Shown here: positions 24,701-35,907 of the stretch, piece after piece | Numbering within the stretch: position 1 is the first letter of the stretch | Layout: the number at the start of each line of letters is the position of its first letter | NCBI GenBank assembly: GCA_037903475.1 | Contig: JBAJFG010000442.1 | Coordinates: 1,389,001-1,453,000, forward strand | Source: Ancylostoma caninum | Lineage: Eukaryota > Nematoda > Chromadorea > Rhabditida > Ancylostomatidae | Direction: 5' to 3' | Length of the DNA stretch: 64,000 bases | Notes under the pieces: generated by a model | Told to the model about the DNA's origin: nothing | What the model saw: the letters and a program-made list of their open reading frames with translations, nothing else | Databases searched by the model: none | Translations under genes and position numbers: made by a program

Positions 24701-26300
24701 CATAGATCATTTTGTAGCTTAAGTTTTGCTTTTTACGGAATTATAACCAATTTCCCCAATTCGGGCTAGTTCTCATTTTCTGTCGGATGAAATGTGACCC
24801 TCCAATTCGACAAGAGCGAACATCTCCAACACCTCCAACTGTTCCACTACAACAGGGGAACAAATGCAGCTCAAGCTGACAGGGATGTTAACAGCGTTTA
24901 AGTGGAAACCATCAGCTGTTGAAACGACAGCGCAGATGTCGATTTCTGCTTCAGAGAGGTCCAATTTGGGCTGGAAGATGTTTCTCGATCTGAACGCAGC
25001 GTTCCTGGAGCTATGAGACGCTTATTCGCAAGGACTTGCTCTAGATGTGAAGAAGAAGTACTGCAGATGTTAACTTCCAAAAGAAGCTAGGTTGAACTAG
25101 TCCTCTTCGTGAAAATACGCCAAATGCTCGGAAGAACCGCAAGAACTTATTGCCCAACCTAATAGTCACAATTCCAAGAAATACATGCTCCGCATAGATT
25201 GAAAAAGAAAGAGATTATAGAAAGGAATAGAGCAATTTTATCCATTACTGAATAGAGAACTGGGAATTTCATAGTACAATGAATGAGTAAGTGTATTAGT
25301 CAATGAATACACAGAAAAAATACAAAAGATTTGAGAAAAAAAACTTTGTTCCATTCCTTCCCTTAGGAGGAGAAAAGCAGATCAGGATTAGCAACCTTCC
25401 CGAAAACCAATCTAACTAGGCTAATTTAATACTATCATTTATCATCCAGCCCTTGGGTCCAAACTATGTAGGTAGCAGTATGAACGACAGCAACAAGCGC
25501 AAGGCTACTACGTAAATGGAATGTGCGCTTAAGAGAGTGAAGGTGAAGGCAATCAATTGTAAGCACATCTAAAATGACCGATAACGCAGTCAAGATGCGC
25601 TGTTAATAGGAAATCAGCAACATTTGCGAGGGCTGTGATCAAGTGACGTCATGTGGATGGTTAAAATTCTCCAGTTTGAAACTATGGACAAATAAACGCT
25701 CAGGAATATACATATCAACAACAACAAGAAAGCAAAAGTTGAATGGAAAAGGAACAATAGGGCTTTAGTTACTCCACCTCTCCGAGATTTTTTTGAGCAA
25801 AGACGAGACAATTTTTGGGATGGGCACACCTAATCGAATGCATGAACCAGGCGTCATTAGGTTGGCGGAAAATTCAGAAAGATAGGAAGCGGCATCGATC
25901 GTGTATGACTGGACCGTGAGCAAATAAACGACTGAACGTGGCCTCGGTGCTTCGGCAAACCGCTACAAACTACGGAGCTGCTCCCCGACTGAACAAGTAG
26001 CAAACGTAGTTGGATCAGAAGGAAAAGAAGCGAACAAAATTCCAGCGTTGAAGTGTTTGTGAGAGGAAGAAATTTAAAAAATTGACCACTTACAACAGAC
26101 TAATTCAGATTAATTCGCGACTATTCACTGAGGTTTCTACAAAGCCTTTTGATTGTGTACTTATCTTTGTCTCAAGTTCTTTAAATTGAACAAATTAGCA
26201 AACTATTCTATTCAAGTAAATGGGCTTGACACAGTTATTTATCTCAATTCATTGAGTGCAACGAAGAAATGTGGAGACCAAGAGAAGAGTATTTTTGTTA
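21770..26300. other. No supported gene; dispersed repeat at 23160-23400
   Basis: The missing first exon of the CDC50 gene may be here, on the minus strand, but no ATG exon ending in the right phase stood out. At 23165-23260 there is a copy of a dispersed repeat that reads CTCCACATAGAGTGTAGCAG and then GCCATCGCTAGCGAT; relatives are near 33610, 48920 and 50355. Other open frames are short and without similarity. Confidence 0.4.
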
Positions 26301-26306
26301 CGAATT

Positions 26307-26837
26307 ACGGAGTGGTCCACATGAAGTGACGGACGATAGAAAATCCGTTCTCTTGAAAGATTCGGTGATTCGTTGAACCAAAGAAAACGGTAAGGACATC
26401 GCCTGGATTTCCGACGAGATTGTGCACTACCCCACGTGTCGGGGAAGACAATGGAATGATGTGAGTGCAATCTTCAGGATTTCTGGACGATAGAATTTTG
26501 GCCGTCGATCTCGCCCGATCTGAATCCATTCAGTTTTGCTATCTAGTTGATCTTGGAACAAGAAGTCTGCTCGTTTGAAACCATGCCACTGGATCCGCTG
26601 AAAAGGGCACTGGTGGAGGCAAGGGACGAAAGAAATGACGGCCCGCATTCTCCAGAATTTCCGGAAGAGATTAGACGCTTGCATCGCAGCTGAAAGCGGT
26701 TATCTCTGATGTCAAGTGTGAGATTCTATGTAGAATTCCTGTGCTTATTGAATGAAAGTGAATATCCCTTATTTTGATGGGTAGATGCAAAGTTGTGGGT
26801 AGTTTTCTGCGTCACATTTCATGTGGACCGCCCTGTA
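26307..26837 (+). mobile_element. Internally deleted mariner-like (maT-type) element
   Basis: The right end reads GTCACATTTCATGTGGACCG then CCCTGTA; the left end (26307-26330) is its imperfect inverted repeat, GTGGTCCACATGAAGTGACG. Between them the plus strand holds scattered pieces of the C-terminal part of a mariner-like transposase: SPDLNPF, then LEQEVCSFETMPLDPLKRAL in another frame, then RKRLDACIAAESG. The order fits the DDD/DDE catalytic end of this superfamily, with frameshifts and stops between pieces. The copy is about 530 bp and dead. Confidence 0.7.
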
Positions 26838-27409
26838 TATTGAAAATCTTCCAGGTTAATGACCTGTATCTGACTTCCTACTAAAGTTTCAAAATCAGTG
26901 CGCCTCTACAAGCGTAATTCGAAGAGACTTTTGCTACTACAAATCATCTAGAATTTTGATGGACCTTTGCTGAACAAAATCACTGTTTGGCCATAAATTT
27001 GCAGTGAGATGTGCAGATCAAATTCAACAAAATTTTCACTCCTTGCTATGAAATACATCTGTCCTGTTACTCAGGCTGCTCCTGAATGAAAACGGCAAAA
27101 AGAAGAGGTGGGCTTCTACATGCCTAGGTGTTGCTGTGTTTGGCTTCAAGCACTTCTTAATCAAGAGAAATACAGCTCATTAAAATTTCGAAGAACTCAA
27201 GGAATAGTCATCGGAATATCATGTGTTATTACTACCAGAATTACGATACCTCATTCATGTACATCATAAGTACAGTTTTCAGTAGTACTGGTCACAAATG
27301 TACTGCAAAAACGAAACTACAAGCACCAAGATGTTCTATTTTTGCATGTACACACTTACAAAGCGAGAAATTGCAGAAAATGTTTTTCATCCCTTAAAAA
27401 TCAAAGAAG

Positions 27410-27670
27410 TCAGGGAAAAAAGCCATGCGAGAAAAAAAACACAAAAGGCTGAGCCTTACCAAGCCTCCCTCTGGGCTCTTCCTTCAAAATATTGTGTTGA
27501 ATACAAAATGAATCCTTCTGCTCTACGACAGTGTCGCATTCTCCAGACGATGAATCTTCCTGTGGTTTCGTCACTACGAAGCAAATCAAAATATTTCCAT
27601 GAATGCCCAGTGTTTTTGGAAGCAATATTTTTGGGGAGAAGAATTCGCATATTGAGTATTTCTTTGAAAC
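27410..27670 (-). other. Weak exon-like block, minus strand
   Basis: From about 27650 to a GTAAGG donor at 27455 the minus strand is open and reads HSWKYFDLLRSDETTGRFIVWRMRHCRRA. The spacing of aromatic and basic residues recalls FLYWCH-like DNA-binding domains of MULE-type elements, but the cysteine and histidine ligands are not clear. A longer open frame (152 codons, 27298-27756) on the other strand has no recognised similarity. Neither is strongly supported. Confidence 0.2.
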
Positions 27671-28407
27671 CAACAGTCGAGCAAAATGTAGGAAGAAAGA
27701 GGTCTCATATAATGAAGAATTCCAACAGAAATAGAAACGCAGAGTTGGAGGTATAAGAGCTCAAATATAGTTCGTTAAACATTGCACTTAGGTAAGTCTG
27801 AGAACCTCGATTGAATGATTTTTCAGCTCAATGGAGGAAATAAAGACTTCGGCCAGGGTCGAGGGCAGAATATGCCAATCTCACAGTTCTTGCCACAGTT
27901 TGTTGCCTAATTGATCTAAATTAAAAGTACAAATTACTATGTTATGGTTTCGTTGATGTTCTCGTGTAAGGTGAACATATGTCTTCAAGTACCTTCTACC
28001 TACATCATGGTACCATGGTTGCTTCTTGTTCCCTTAAAGAACCGGATAGATGTTAGGTATTAATAGCCCAAGTGCTTCATCAAACCCAGGCCCCAGCAAA
28101 ATTGAAACATATTTGTGGTTCATGACGTTGTTCAATAACTAGATGAATTCATGATGAATCAGCGGTGCAGCACTTAGTAACATCAGGCCCACAGCAAATA
28201 ATTTAGCAGTGCTGAAAAGGAATGCTAGCTTCCAATCGATGTCAAACCTTTGTTCACAAGTGAGTGTGATCACACTTTCGAACATATCCATAAACATTTC
28301 TCAGTAAGTCCATTGAAGACCTTTGTATCATTTTCGCGTGATAAATGGTGATATTATAACTTTGTTCGTGTCGTGAATGTGAATTCGCGTGTTCGATCTT
28401 TTAGTGG

Positions 28408-28456
28408 CTCGCTTTCGGTGATTAACACCTTCATCAGGCCAGGGTAGGCAAACAAG
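28408..28456 (-). ncRNA. Hammerhead-ribozyme-like motif
   Basis: On the minus strand the core CTGATGA (28437-28431) is followed by A and a 4-bp hairpin GGTG-TTAAT-CACC (28429-28417), then GAAA (28416-28413). Directly before the core GCC-TACCCT-GGC (28449-28438) can form a 3-bp stem I. The sequence after GAAA, GCGAG, can pair with CTTGT further upstream (28456-28452, with two G-U pairs), followed by TT where a UH cleavage site would fall. This is the layout of a type III hammerhead. Stems are short and 10.1 is A rather than G, so activity is doubtful. Hammerheads of this style are known in Penelope-like and other retroelements. Confidence 0.3.
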
Positions 28457-28499
28457 ATGACAAATAGCATATAGACAAATAGACAAGCAAGTCATAAAT

Positions 28500-29830
28500 G
28501 AAACTTATATTATAGGTGTGCAGAATTTCCAGAAAACGAGCATGGGGAAGTGTTTTCCCTTTGAGGAATAGCATAGACTCCAGACGTCAAACTAAACGTG
28601 AGTACCATGCGCTCAGTAAGTTCTTACATCGTGAAAACACAACACACCCACTACAAAGAGGTCTCATAAAAGATTCCTGACCTTAGCTGGGAAATCCAGT
28701 TTGATTCAGGATAATCAGTCAACGGAGAAATACTACAGCACCACATCTTAGGCCTCATAAGTCATCTTTAAAATATGAAAATTAAGTGCTTGTTCATAAA
28801 TGAGTGACTCAACCTCATCAAATGTGAGGCGGTCGAGGATGAATGAAGAAGCTGCTCGGTGAAGACAACCGACGTATTGTAAAAATCTCTGATTAAGCAT
28901 TGAATCCAATACAGAAGTTCACTTCTGGATGAGTAAATGGTGTTGTACATGTGTGCCAAAACCTTCTTGCTTCCTCTATATTCGAGACATAGTAGTACAG
29001 TGAAATAATATCTTGTTCTCTTCACAGTTTTCATGCGATATGAAGGAGTGATTACTGATCAAAACTGGATCTCAAAAGGGATTTATGGCAACTGTTAGAC
29101 GTTGCAAACTAAGCACAACAATATGGGCGCTGGAGATGGATGCTGAGAAAGCCATTTTTTGTGACTCAGACTTTAAATTTTGCGCGACTGCATAACATTA
29201 GGCAACTATTTGCTTAGGTGTGACACATGCTCCTGATTCACTTGAAATGTCATAGACGAGAGAGATCAAAACTAAAAGACATTTGGACTAAAAATTCAAT
29301 GTTTTGGCCAATTTTTTTCTTTTTGTTTGCTTTTTGTTTTTTCAGTTCCTCGCTTTTTGCTAGCTGCCACGTAATTGCGTTTGTTTCTCACTTCACTGTT
29401 TGTCGCAAGTAATCCTTATTATGCAGTGCATATTTCTTTTGAAATACGTATTTCGATGATATTTGCCAAGTTCTCCTCGGATGAAAACAGCAAACCAACG
29501 CACACAAACTGCTGTGCCAGTGCTGTTCATCATTGGAGCTCAACCCCCCCCCCCTCCCCGTGTTTGCTCGTCTTTCATTTTTTGACGAGCAAACAATCGC
29601 AGAGGCGCCAAGTGCCTAGTACAAACATAGAAGCATGTTGTACATTGTATCTTGTCTCTTCGGATTTTGTGCTCTGTGCTTCCCGACGCTGGGTCTAGCG
29701 AGTACAGAAGCGTGAGCAAACCACCAGAAGTTTGTGGAGATAGCTTTGTGCCACGTTGAGACAGCAAAGTTCAGCACAAATGTGAGTCATTCAAGTCTGT
29801 AATGGTTTCGGTAACCATGTAGCTACGGCT
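28500..29830. other. No supported gene
   Basis: Open frames here are short, have no recognised family and lack paired splice signals. A polypyrimidine/CCCC tract (29546-29562) is the only marked feature. Confidence 0.4.
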
Positions 29831-29835
29831 ACATA

Positions 29836-30774
29836 CAGGGTGCGTGAAAAGTATTGACCGCCTTCTGTGACCCATGAATTACATAGAAAATCGAGTCTGG
29901 ATAGAAGACTAAGTGTGACCATTCTGTTGCCTAGAATCTCAACAACAATGTGGAACTAAGATGTACATTTATTCAATCCGTCTTATCTCGATTTTTGCCA
30001 GTTGTCAACAGACAAGACGGGAGAATACTTCACTATGGCGTTGCAGGTAATCATCTTTGACTTGATTCAGAGTTTTTTTCTGAGAAGCTTTTGTGGAATT
30101 GAACAGTGCTAAGAAATAGTGTATGTTAAGCCACCTTCAAATCCACTAATGAAAAGTATCAGCTACTCCTGTCTGTGCTATGATTCGACTTTGTTTCCTT
30201 ATTTGTTAACGGCCCATAATAGGTTCCTATCATTATCTATATCTGCGCCAAAATCAGCATGTGGCCCAAAGATGGTACTCAGCAGAATCGCACTGTCCGC
30301 ACTATCTATTATAGGTTTACAAGTGGTCCGTTCCTTTTCTGAGAAGATTTTTCTCTAGCTCACAACGTAAAGACAGCGAAGAAGTGCTGCACTAGAAACC
30401 ATTCTCGAGCCATTCAGTTCCAAGTAGCTGCCCATCTTACTCCTCCAGTTTCAAATCGTTGGATCGTACCACGTGTGCACTGTGAGGGAGCCTGCATGTG
30501 CTACACCGTACCACAGTACGGAGTCGCGTGTAGATCGTTCAGAAGAAACAAAGGATGAAATCCACGATGGTCCCTACGGCGCATCACTTATGTCTTTCCT
30601 TGTGTTTTCCGCAGAGCTGCTCTCGAAAGTGGAGATAAAATTAGACGGACGGACATAGTCTCATATTGTTCGCCATATTGTTTTCTGTATGCTATGAAGA
30701 AACTCATCTCATTTATGCGAAATACTGAGGTTTTCACGAGCCATTTAGGCGGTCAATATTTTTCACGCACCCTG
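29836..30774. mobile_element. Tc1/mariner-type element with 27-bp TIRs, 939 bp
   Basis: The left end CAGGGTGCGTGAAAAGTATT continuing GACCGCC is repeated inverted at 30748-30774 with one mismatch. TA dinucleotides flank both sides (29834-29835 and 30775-30776), the target duplication of this superfamily. No intact transposase frame is seen, so it is a deleted or non-autonomous copy. Confidence 0.85.
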
Positions 30775-30779
30775 TATAT

Positions 30780-33080
30780 AGATGTTTTGTGGATAAGTTG
30801 AAAATAGCAAAATAACACAGAGGGTAAGGCCGGCCCCAGAGAGTACCGGCTATTGTCGTCATTGTCGTAGCTCATGACTATGAAACGCTACTCAAGCGAT
30901 GAGGTGTTGACATCAAAACACATCTTTTCCGTTATAGTTGGGTATCATTTCCATCCCTGATTCATTTAGCGTCATTGGGCACTAGGAATATCATAAGAGT
31001 GGTTTGTAGTTTTTTGTATCTTCTTGGGTACAACTTCACATCCACATGGCTCTAAATTGTCAGCAAATTTGCACTCAGCCACTGCTATAGCAAATGAACG
31101 AGCGTTTACCAAATCAGGGTGACAGGGGCGATTTTTACTAGATGCGTGCGTCTGGCGCGGATGCGTCTGTACGATGAAGGCTAGGGCGAATTGCATCGCT
31201 GACGCAGCTCAGATGCAAACTTTCACGTCCTAGTGGTGGCCACGCGTTCTTTTCATTGGAGATGGTCATGCCGCGTTGACTGGGCTTTAAGGAAAATCCT
31301 TTGCAAATGGATGCGTGCGCCTGACGTACGCATCTTAGTATGAATTGCCCTATAATCTTCACCTATAGCTTTCATTTTCAGTTATCTGTGAACACAATTC
31401 TCTCAACAAAAGGAAAAAAATCTTTCTGATTTACAACAAAAAAATCACTACAGGGAGTTTCATTTATACTTTTTAAAAATAAAGTCTCAGCTTTGGAATC
31501 AGTTTGGCATTTCTCCACCAGATGAGCCTGTGTGGGTTGTTTAGAACAATGATACTACGAGTAGTCCTGTCTGGATTCTCTCCTTCTTCAACAATTTTTG
31601 CGTTGTTCCATAGCTTTTATCTACGCTGCTGTTCAAAGCCAATATATTTGATGCAGACGCCAGCAAAGCTCGTATCCTGACTAGCCAGGGTTTGAAAACA
31701 TTTCTGCAAAGTTCTCTGTGTGTCGCTGAGATCAGCACATTGCGATGGTACGTCATCTCCTAATAACTTAGGCACGGACGTGAGATTAGTCTCTACCTTT
31801 AAGCTGAATATACATATCAGGGGAGAGCGGATTGTCCGTATCCGGTTATCCGCTTCACCATTATCCTTAGGTTTTGGCCTATCCGTTATCCGCACCGTTA
31901 TCCGGGTCGTGAAAAATCTCGTGTCCGTTCTTCCCTGATACATATGTGATGTGATCATTAAAGTAATCTTATTCCTATTCGGTGCAAGCACTTCTAAATA
32001 ACGTGACCCTCAGAGTAATATAGAAAAAAAGGAAAAAATGTGTGTCCAAGAAAAAAGAATGGAGAAATATCTGCACGAGGTCAAAGTGCTATATTACTCT
32101 TACAGGTGTATATATCTCGGCGTAGATACGTATGCGAAAGCTAGACAGGACACTATAAATTTATTACCATTAATAAAAGTAATGATAGAGCAATGGCGTT
32201 GATATTGCCAGCATTGCAGTGATCCGTATTACAGCAACATCTCGTCACATTTAGGTACACGAAATCGACACAGCCAGCTTCCTGAAAAATCGTATCTTCG
32301 TCCATTTGCAGTTTTACTTTTTTACTTGAGATTTACAGTGAGTTGTGTAGACGAGTACTTTCTGAACAACACACGTTTTTACACCTTCTCTCGAGATTAC
32401 CAGATGAGCAACCTTGAGATTCAGGCTCATCCTTGTGAATATCAGTTGTTAGGACACTACAATTTCAATTTCAAATGAGTGACCCGCTTTTTGATTTGAG
32501 TTCTGCTATTTCTTCACGGAGATGGAACCCGTAAGCGAAAGAGGAACTTCCAAAACTCTTGCAAATTAGTAAAACTCGTCGATTATGTACACTTGTTGCT
32601 TTTTCGTGATGCTATGATGAAAAGGGGATATGCAAACTTCTCCAAATTATCAAAAATTAAAAATTTCATAGGAGAATTGAATTCCACTCACTTTACAAGA
32701 TAGATCTATTGGCTTTGCCCTCTCCACGAACGCTCCGATGAATCCGTTTGTTTCACAGTTACCCATACGTCCATCAATGGAGAACTGTGGAGAATAGAAG
32801 CTGCCATTGATACTGAAAAATCACGTGCAAAGCAAGAGCTGGTAGAATTTCTGAAACTTCCTCTAAATGGCGAAACATCGAGCCATTATTTGCTTAATTT
32901 CTTTATGTGTTATCGAAACAAACTCTTTTATGAATCCAAGAAAGCATAAATCCTCAAGAAAAAGAATCCATGGCATGACTAGGACTTCTATTTAATGACC
33001 ACGTGTTGAGTAGAACGTCCTAGAAGAACGTAGCTGCACTAAATATAATACACTTCACGACTAAAGCTGCCGTTTTGCTC
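30780..33080. other. No supported gene; imperfect ATCCG repeats
   Basis: At about 31831-31910 the motif GTTATCCG or ATCCGTATCCG occurs six or so times in imperfect tandem. At about 31185-31352 there is a weak inverted repeat (TAGGGCGAATTGCAT and its relative TAGGGCAATTCATAC on the other strand), possibly a decayed short MITE. No exon was found. Confidence 0.4.
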
Positions 33081-33670
33081 CATATACTTAAAAAATTACA
33101 CCCTGCCAGCGACACCGATTTTGATGCTTATCGATTTTGCATAAATTGGGATCGGTGGGATCCCTGGCTGAGGGTAAACTCCCCGAGAAGTATAGCACGG
33201 GTGGCGGTCAAGACGTACGCCGCGACGCGATCGCGCCGCACCTCCGCTTTTCAAGTTTGGGGTGTTTCTTCAAATTCTACGCACTAAATGACATCGGTGG
33301 CCACCTCTTCACAATTTGTGGGTTACGATGACACTAATCTGCCCCACTCAAGCTCGATTGTCCATATTCACGCAGAACTGCTCGTATGCTCGAAGGCTGC
33401 AGCCGCGGCGCGCACATGAATCGACCAATCACAGACCAGCAGCGTACCTCTTGTCACGCAGCCGTATAGCACCTAGCATCGCCATCGCCATGGCGACTTT
33501 ATTTTTAATACATGTCGATTGTGGGCGGTCCGAAATTGGCGACTGACCGTCTCGACCCGCCCACAATCAATACTTACCAATAATGAACTTGCCAATTTTT
33601 GGCGATGGTAGGTGCTACACTCCTCGAGGAGTATACCCGCAGCCTCTGCTAGAAATCGATATCAGCGGCG
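33080..33670. repeat. Copy of a dispersed GC-rich repeat with hairpin
   Basis: This block is GC-richer than its surroundings. It holds CGATTGTGGGCGG at 33518-33530 and its complement CCGCCCACAATC at 33557-33569, which can form a long hairpin, plus the AGTGTAGCAC/ATCGATA pattern that recurs at 23165-23260, 37560-37660, 48905-49060 and 50350-50470. It looks like a dispersed repeat family rather than a gene. Confidence 0.5.
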
Positions 33671-33890
33671 GACGCAGGGGCTGGGGGGGGGCGCGTTTTT
33701 GAATTATGAATTAATAAAGATTTTGTATCACCTTTATCTTTAGCTTTGTTGAAACGTGCATAATAATATACACGTAATACAACTAACCCAACGTAATAAA
33801 GAGGAGCCAGTGATCAATAAGTCGTGAAAAACCAACATCTACACTTATAAAATAGAAAATATAATTTGGAAAACAGCATAAAAAATGAAC

Positions 33891-34413
33891 TTAAAGGCAA
33901 GGTCCGGGCAAAATTCCATCTCCCGAATTTCTATTGGATTCGTAGCCCACGGCGACGGCTTGGACGAAAACTATAGAAAAATCCCCGAAAAAGTCCTACA
34001 ACAAATGCTTTTCACCGACCAATTTCGGAATGGCGTTTGCGGGTTTGCGGCGTCCGTGCCTTCAAATAACGTTATACGGCGCGCCTTACATGCTGTCTGT
34101 TGTGGGGTCGTAGAAAAAATTCATAGTGGAAGGACTGGTGGTCCGTTTGATAGGGTGGCGAAGATTTCACGAAGCGTTCGTTAAGCCGTATGTATCTGAG
34201 CATCCATCATCATTGCACGCGCGCAGCGCGCAGCTTTTGTAGCTTGGAGCGCGTTTTCCCACAGGTACCGTAATCCTCGAACGTTTTGTCCCATATCTAG
34301 CGATAGAGCTCATATCGAGGTCTCAAACTTGAGATACATGCTACACATATGGTTTGGACTCCAGAGAGCAGGAAACTAGGGTGGACAAGATTTTGACCGG
34401 ACCTTGCCTTTAA
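33891..34413. mobile_element. MITE with TTAAAGGCAAGGTCCGG ends
   Basis: The two ends are inverted repeats: TTAAAGGCAAGGTCCGG followed by GCAAAATT at the left, and AATTTTGTCCACC-side complement ending CCGGACCTTGCCTTTAA at the right. The element is 523 bp with no transposase. Its outermost bases (TTAAAGGCA) are shared with the MITEs at 19560, 43269, 56368 and 62471, so all may use one transposase. Confidence 0.75.
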
Positions 34414-35390
34414 ACATGAAAAGGAGAATAGGTAGTTCCTGGGTCATAGATGCAGGCAACTATTCTTCTGAAGTGACTGGGCGAGATCTTCAAAGCATGG
34501 CTCCTAAATAGTCAATTCAAAACGCCAGCCGTTCTTTACGGGAAGAATTTAGATCTTATTCGAGTTCTAGCCGTAGAAACTCTAACTTTCAGAGTGCCAC
34601 CCCTTTATAAAACGGCAGAGCTGAAAGAAGTCACCAGATTCAATGCTTATTTTTAATTGTTCGCTTTTTTAACCTTGTGTAAATGATTGCTATTAATTAT
34701 TCTATATTGTAAAGTCGGGTCCGGCAGCCACTGCAAATGGGCGCCGGCGGGCGCAGGCCGCCGCCATCCTCCGGCGCCCCGGTGTTAGTGAGCCATAAAT
34801 CACTCGAGCTTGGGAGAAAGCTAAGAAAAATACAATTTTAGTCCATAGCAGACAGAGTGCAGTGGATATTTTAAGGCTATAAAGCAGGGGACCAATTTCA
34901 CAACTTTCACGTTTTTTTCATTTTTGTGATTTTCGTGCGGAAAGACTTCTGAATACACAATAAGCGAAGCCAACTCTTCCATTCTCTGCTATAGTACACT
35001 GCTTCGCGAATAAAAAAATGGCCGTTATTCTTCTATAGATGGACACAGTACTTCAGTTATCCCATCTGAATAATAAAGCTCATCCAATTCGGGATCCTAG
35101 GAAATAATTGAAATCCGTATAAATTGTTCCATATCCATTGCGAAGTAGTTCTACCGCTGTCATTTATCTTTCGTGGAGCAGTCCTTTACGGCGGAGTTAC
35201 TCTCTCCCGGTTTCCCTCAACTTTGAAAGAGTGGTTTTTCACTATTACTTACACCTACACTTATCGTGGTTTATCTTAGAAATTTATGCAAAACGTTGCC
35301 GGATGCCTTCCTGGACTACCCGAAGGAGATCACGGGGGACGTTCCAAGCAGTGAACCCCAAACACTGCGATACTTAACTCTGGATCTCCA

Positions 35391-35457
35391 CCGGAGTGGA
35401 ACCAGCGATAGGGACAGATTGCAATCTGCCACTCAAACCACTGAGCCATCCGGGCTA
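35391..35457 (-). repeat. tRNA-derived SINE-like sequence 1
   Basis: The minus strand reads GCCCGGATGGCTCAGTGG (an A box of RNA polymerase III) and, about 40 nt on, GCTGGTTCCACTCC (a B box). The acceptor stem halves do not pair, so this is not a working tRNA but a tRNA-derived promoter unit, as in SINEs. Confidence 0.5.
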
Positions 35458-35526
35458 CTTTTTATGTTGGAGTTTGTTAGATAACTGCAGCAGTCGTAGG
35501 CAGCATACTATATGTATTTGCAAAAC

Positions 35527-35604
35527 GGGGTCACAGGGCAGGATTCGATCCCCTGACCACCACAACGTCGATCATTCGCTCAACCCACTGAGCTATGCGC
35601 GCAC
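35527..35604 (-). repeat. tRNA-derived SINE-like sequence 2
   Basis: The minus strand reads GCATAGCTCAGTGGGTTGAG (A box) and GGGATCGAATCCTGCCC (B box with a good T-arm). The first and last seven bases do not form an acceptor stem. Best read as a second tRNA-derived segment. Confidence 0.5.
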
Positions 35605-35907
35605 GCGATGCAACGCACAAATGGTGTCCGCTATTACTTACACTTACACTTATCGTAGTTTATCTTAGAAATTTAGGTGAAAAGGGAGTTGGGTGGGGCC
35701 AGTCCTGTGAAGCCTAAGCCTAAGCCTTAAACCCATTCTTAAGCATAGGGTTAGGCTTATCTACCCTGTCTACTATGGACTAAAATTGTATTTTTCTTCG
35801 CTTTCTCCCAAGCTCGAGTGATTTATAGCTCATTAATACCGGGGCGCCGGAGGGTGGCGGCGGCCGGCGCCCGCCGGCGCCCATTTGCAGTGGCTGCCGG
35901 ACCGGAC

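Larger units (their letters stand above)
34718..35903. mobile_element. GC-rich foldback element carrying SINE-like sequences
   Basis: Inverted arms of about 135 bp (34718-34857 and 35765-35903) start GGTCCGGCAGCCACTGCAAA and include GGGCGCCGGCGGGCGC, then an AT-rich part ending at a GTCCATAG motif. The arms match well with few changes. The 900-bp centre holds two tRNA-like segments and a pair of direct repeats (35245-35290 and 35633-35678, core CACTTATCGTRGTTTATC) that bracket them. No protein is coded. Confidence 0.75.

Noticed and set aside
27298..27756. 152-codon open frame on the plus strand
   Set aside because: Composition is basic and AT-driven, with no family, and the opposite strand has a somewhat better exon-like block.
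35391..35604. Two tRNA gene candidates
   Set aside because: A and B boxes are good but the acceptor stems do not pair, so they are listed as SINE-like repeats, not tRNAs.
35713..35760. Interstitial telomere repeats (TTAGGC type)
   Set aside because: Only about two full units plus scattered partial ones are present, which chance can explain.
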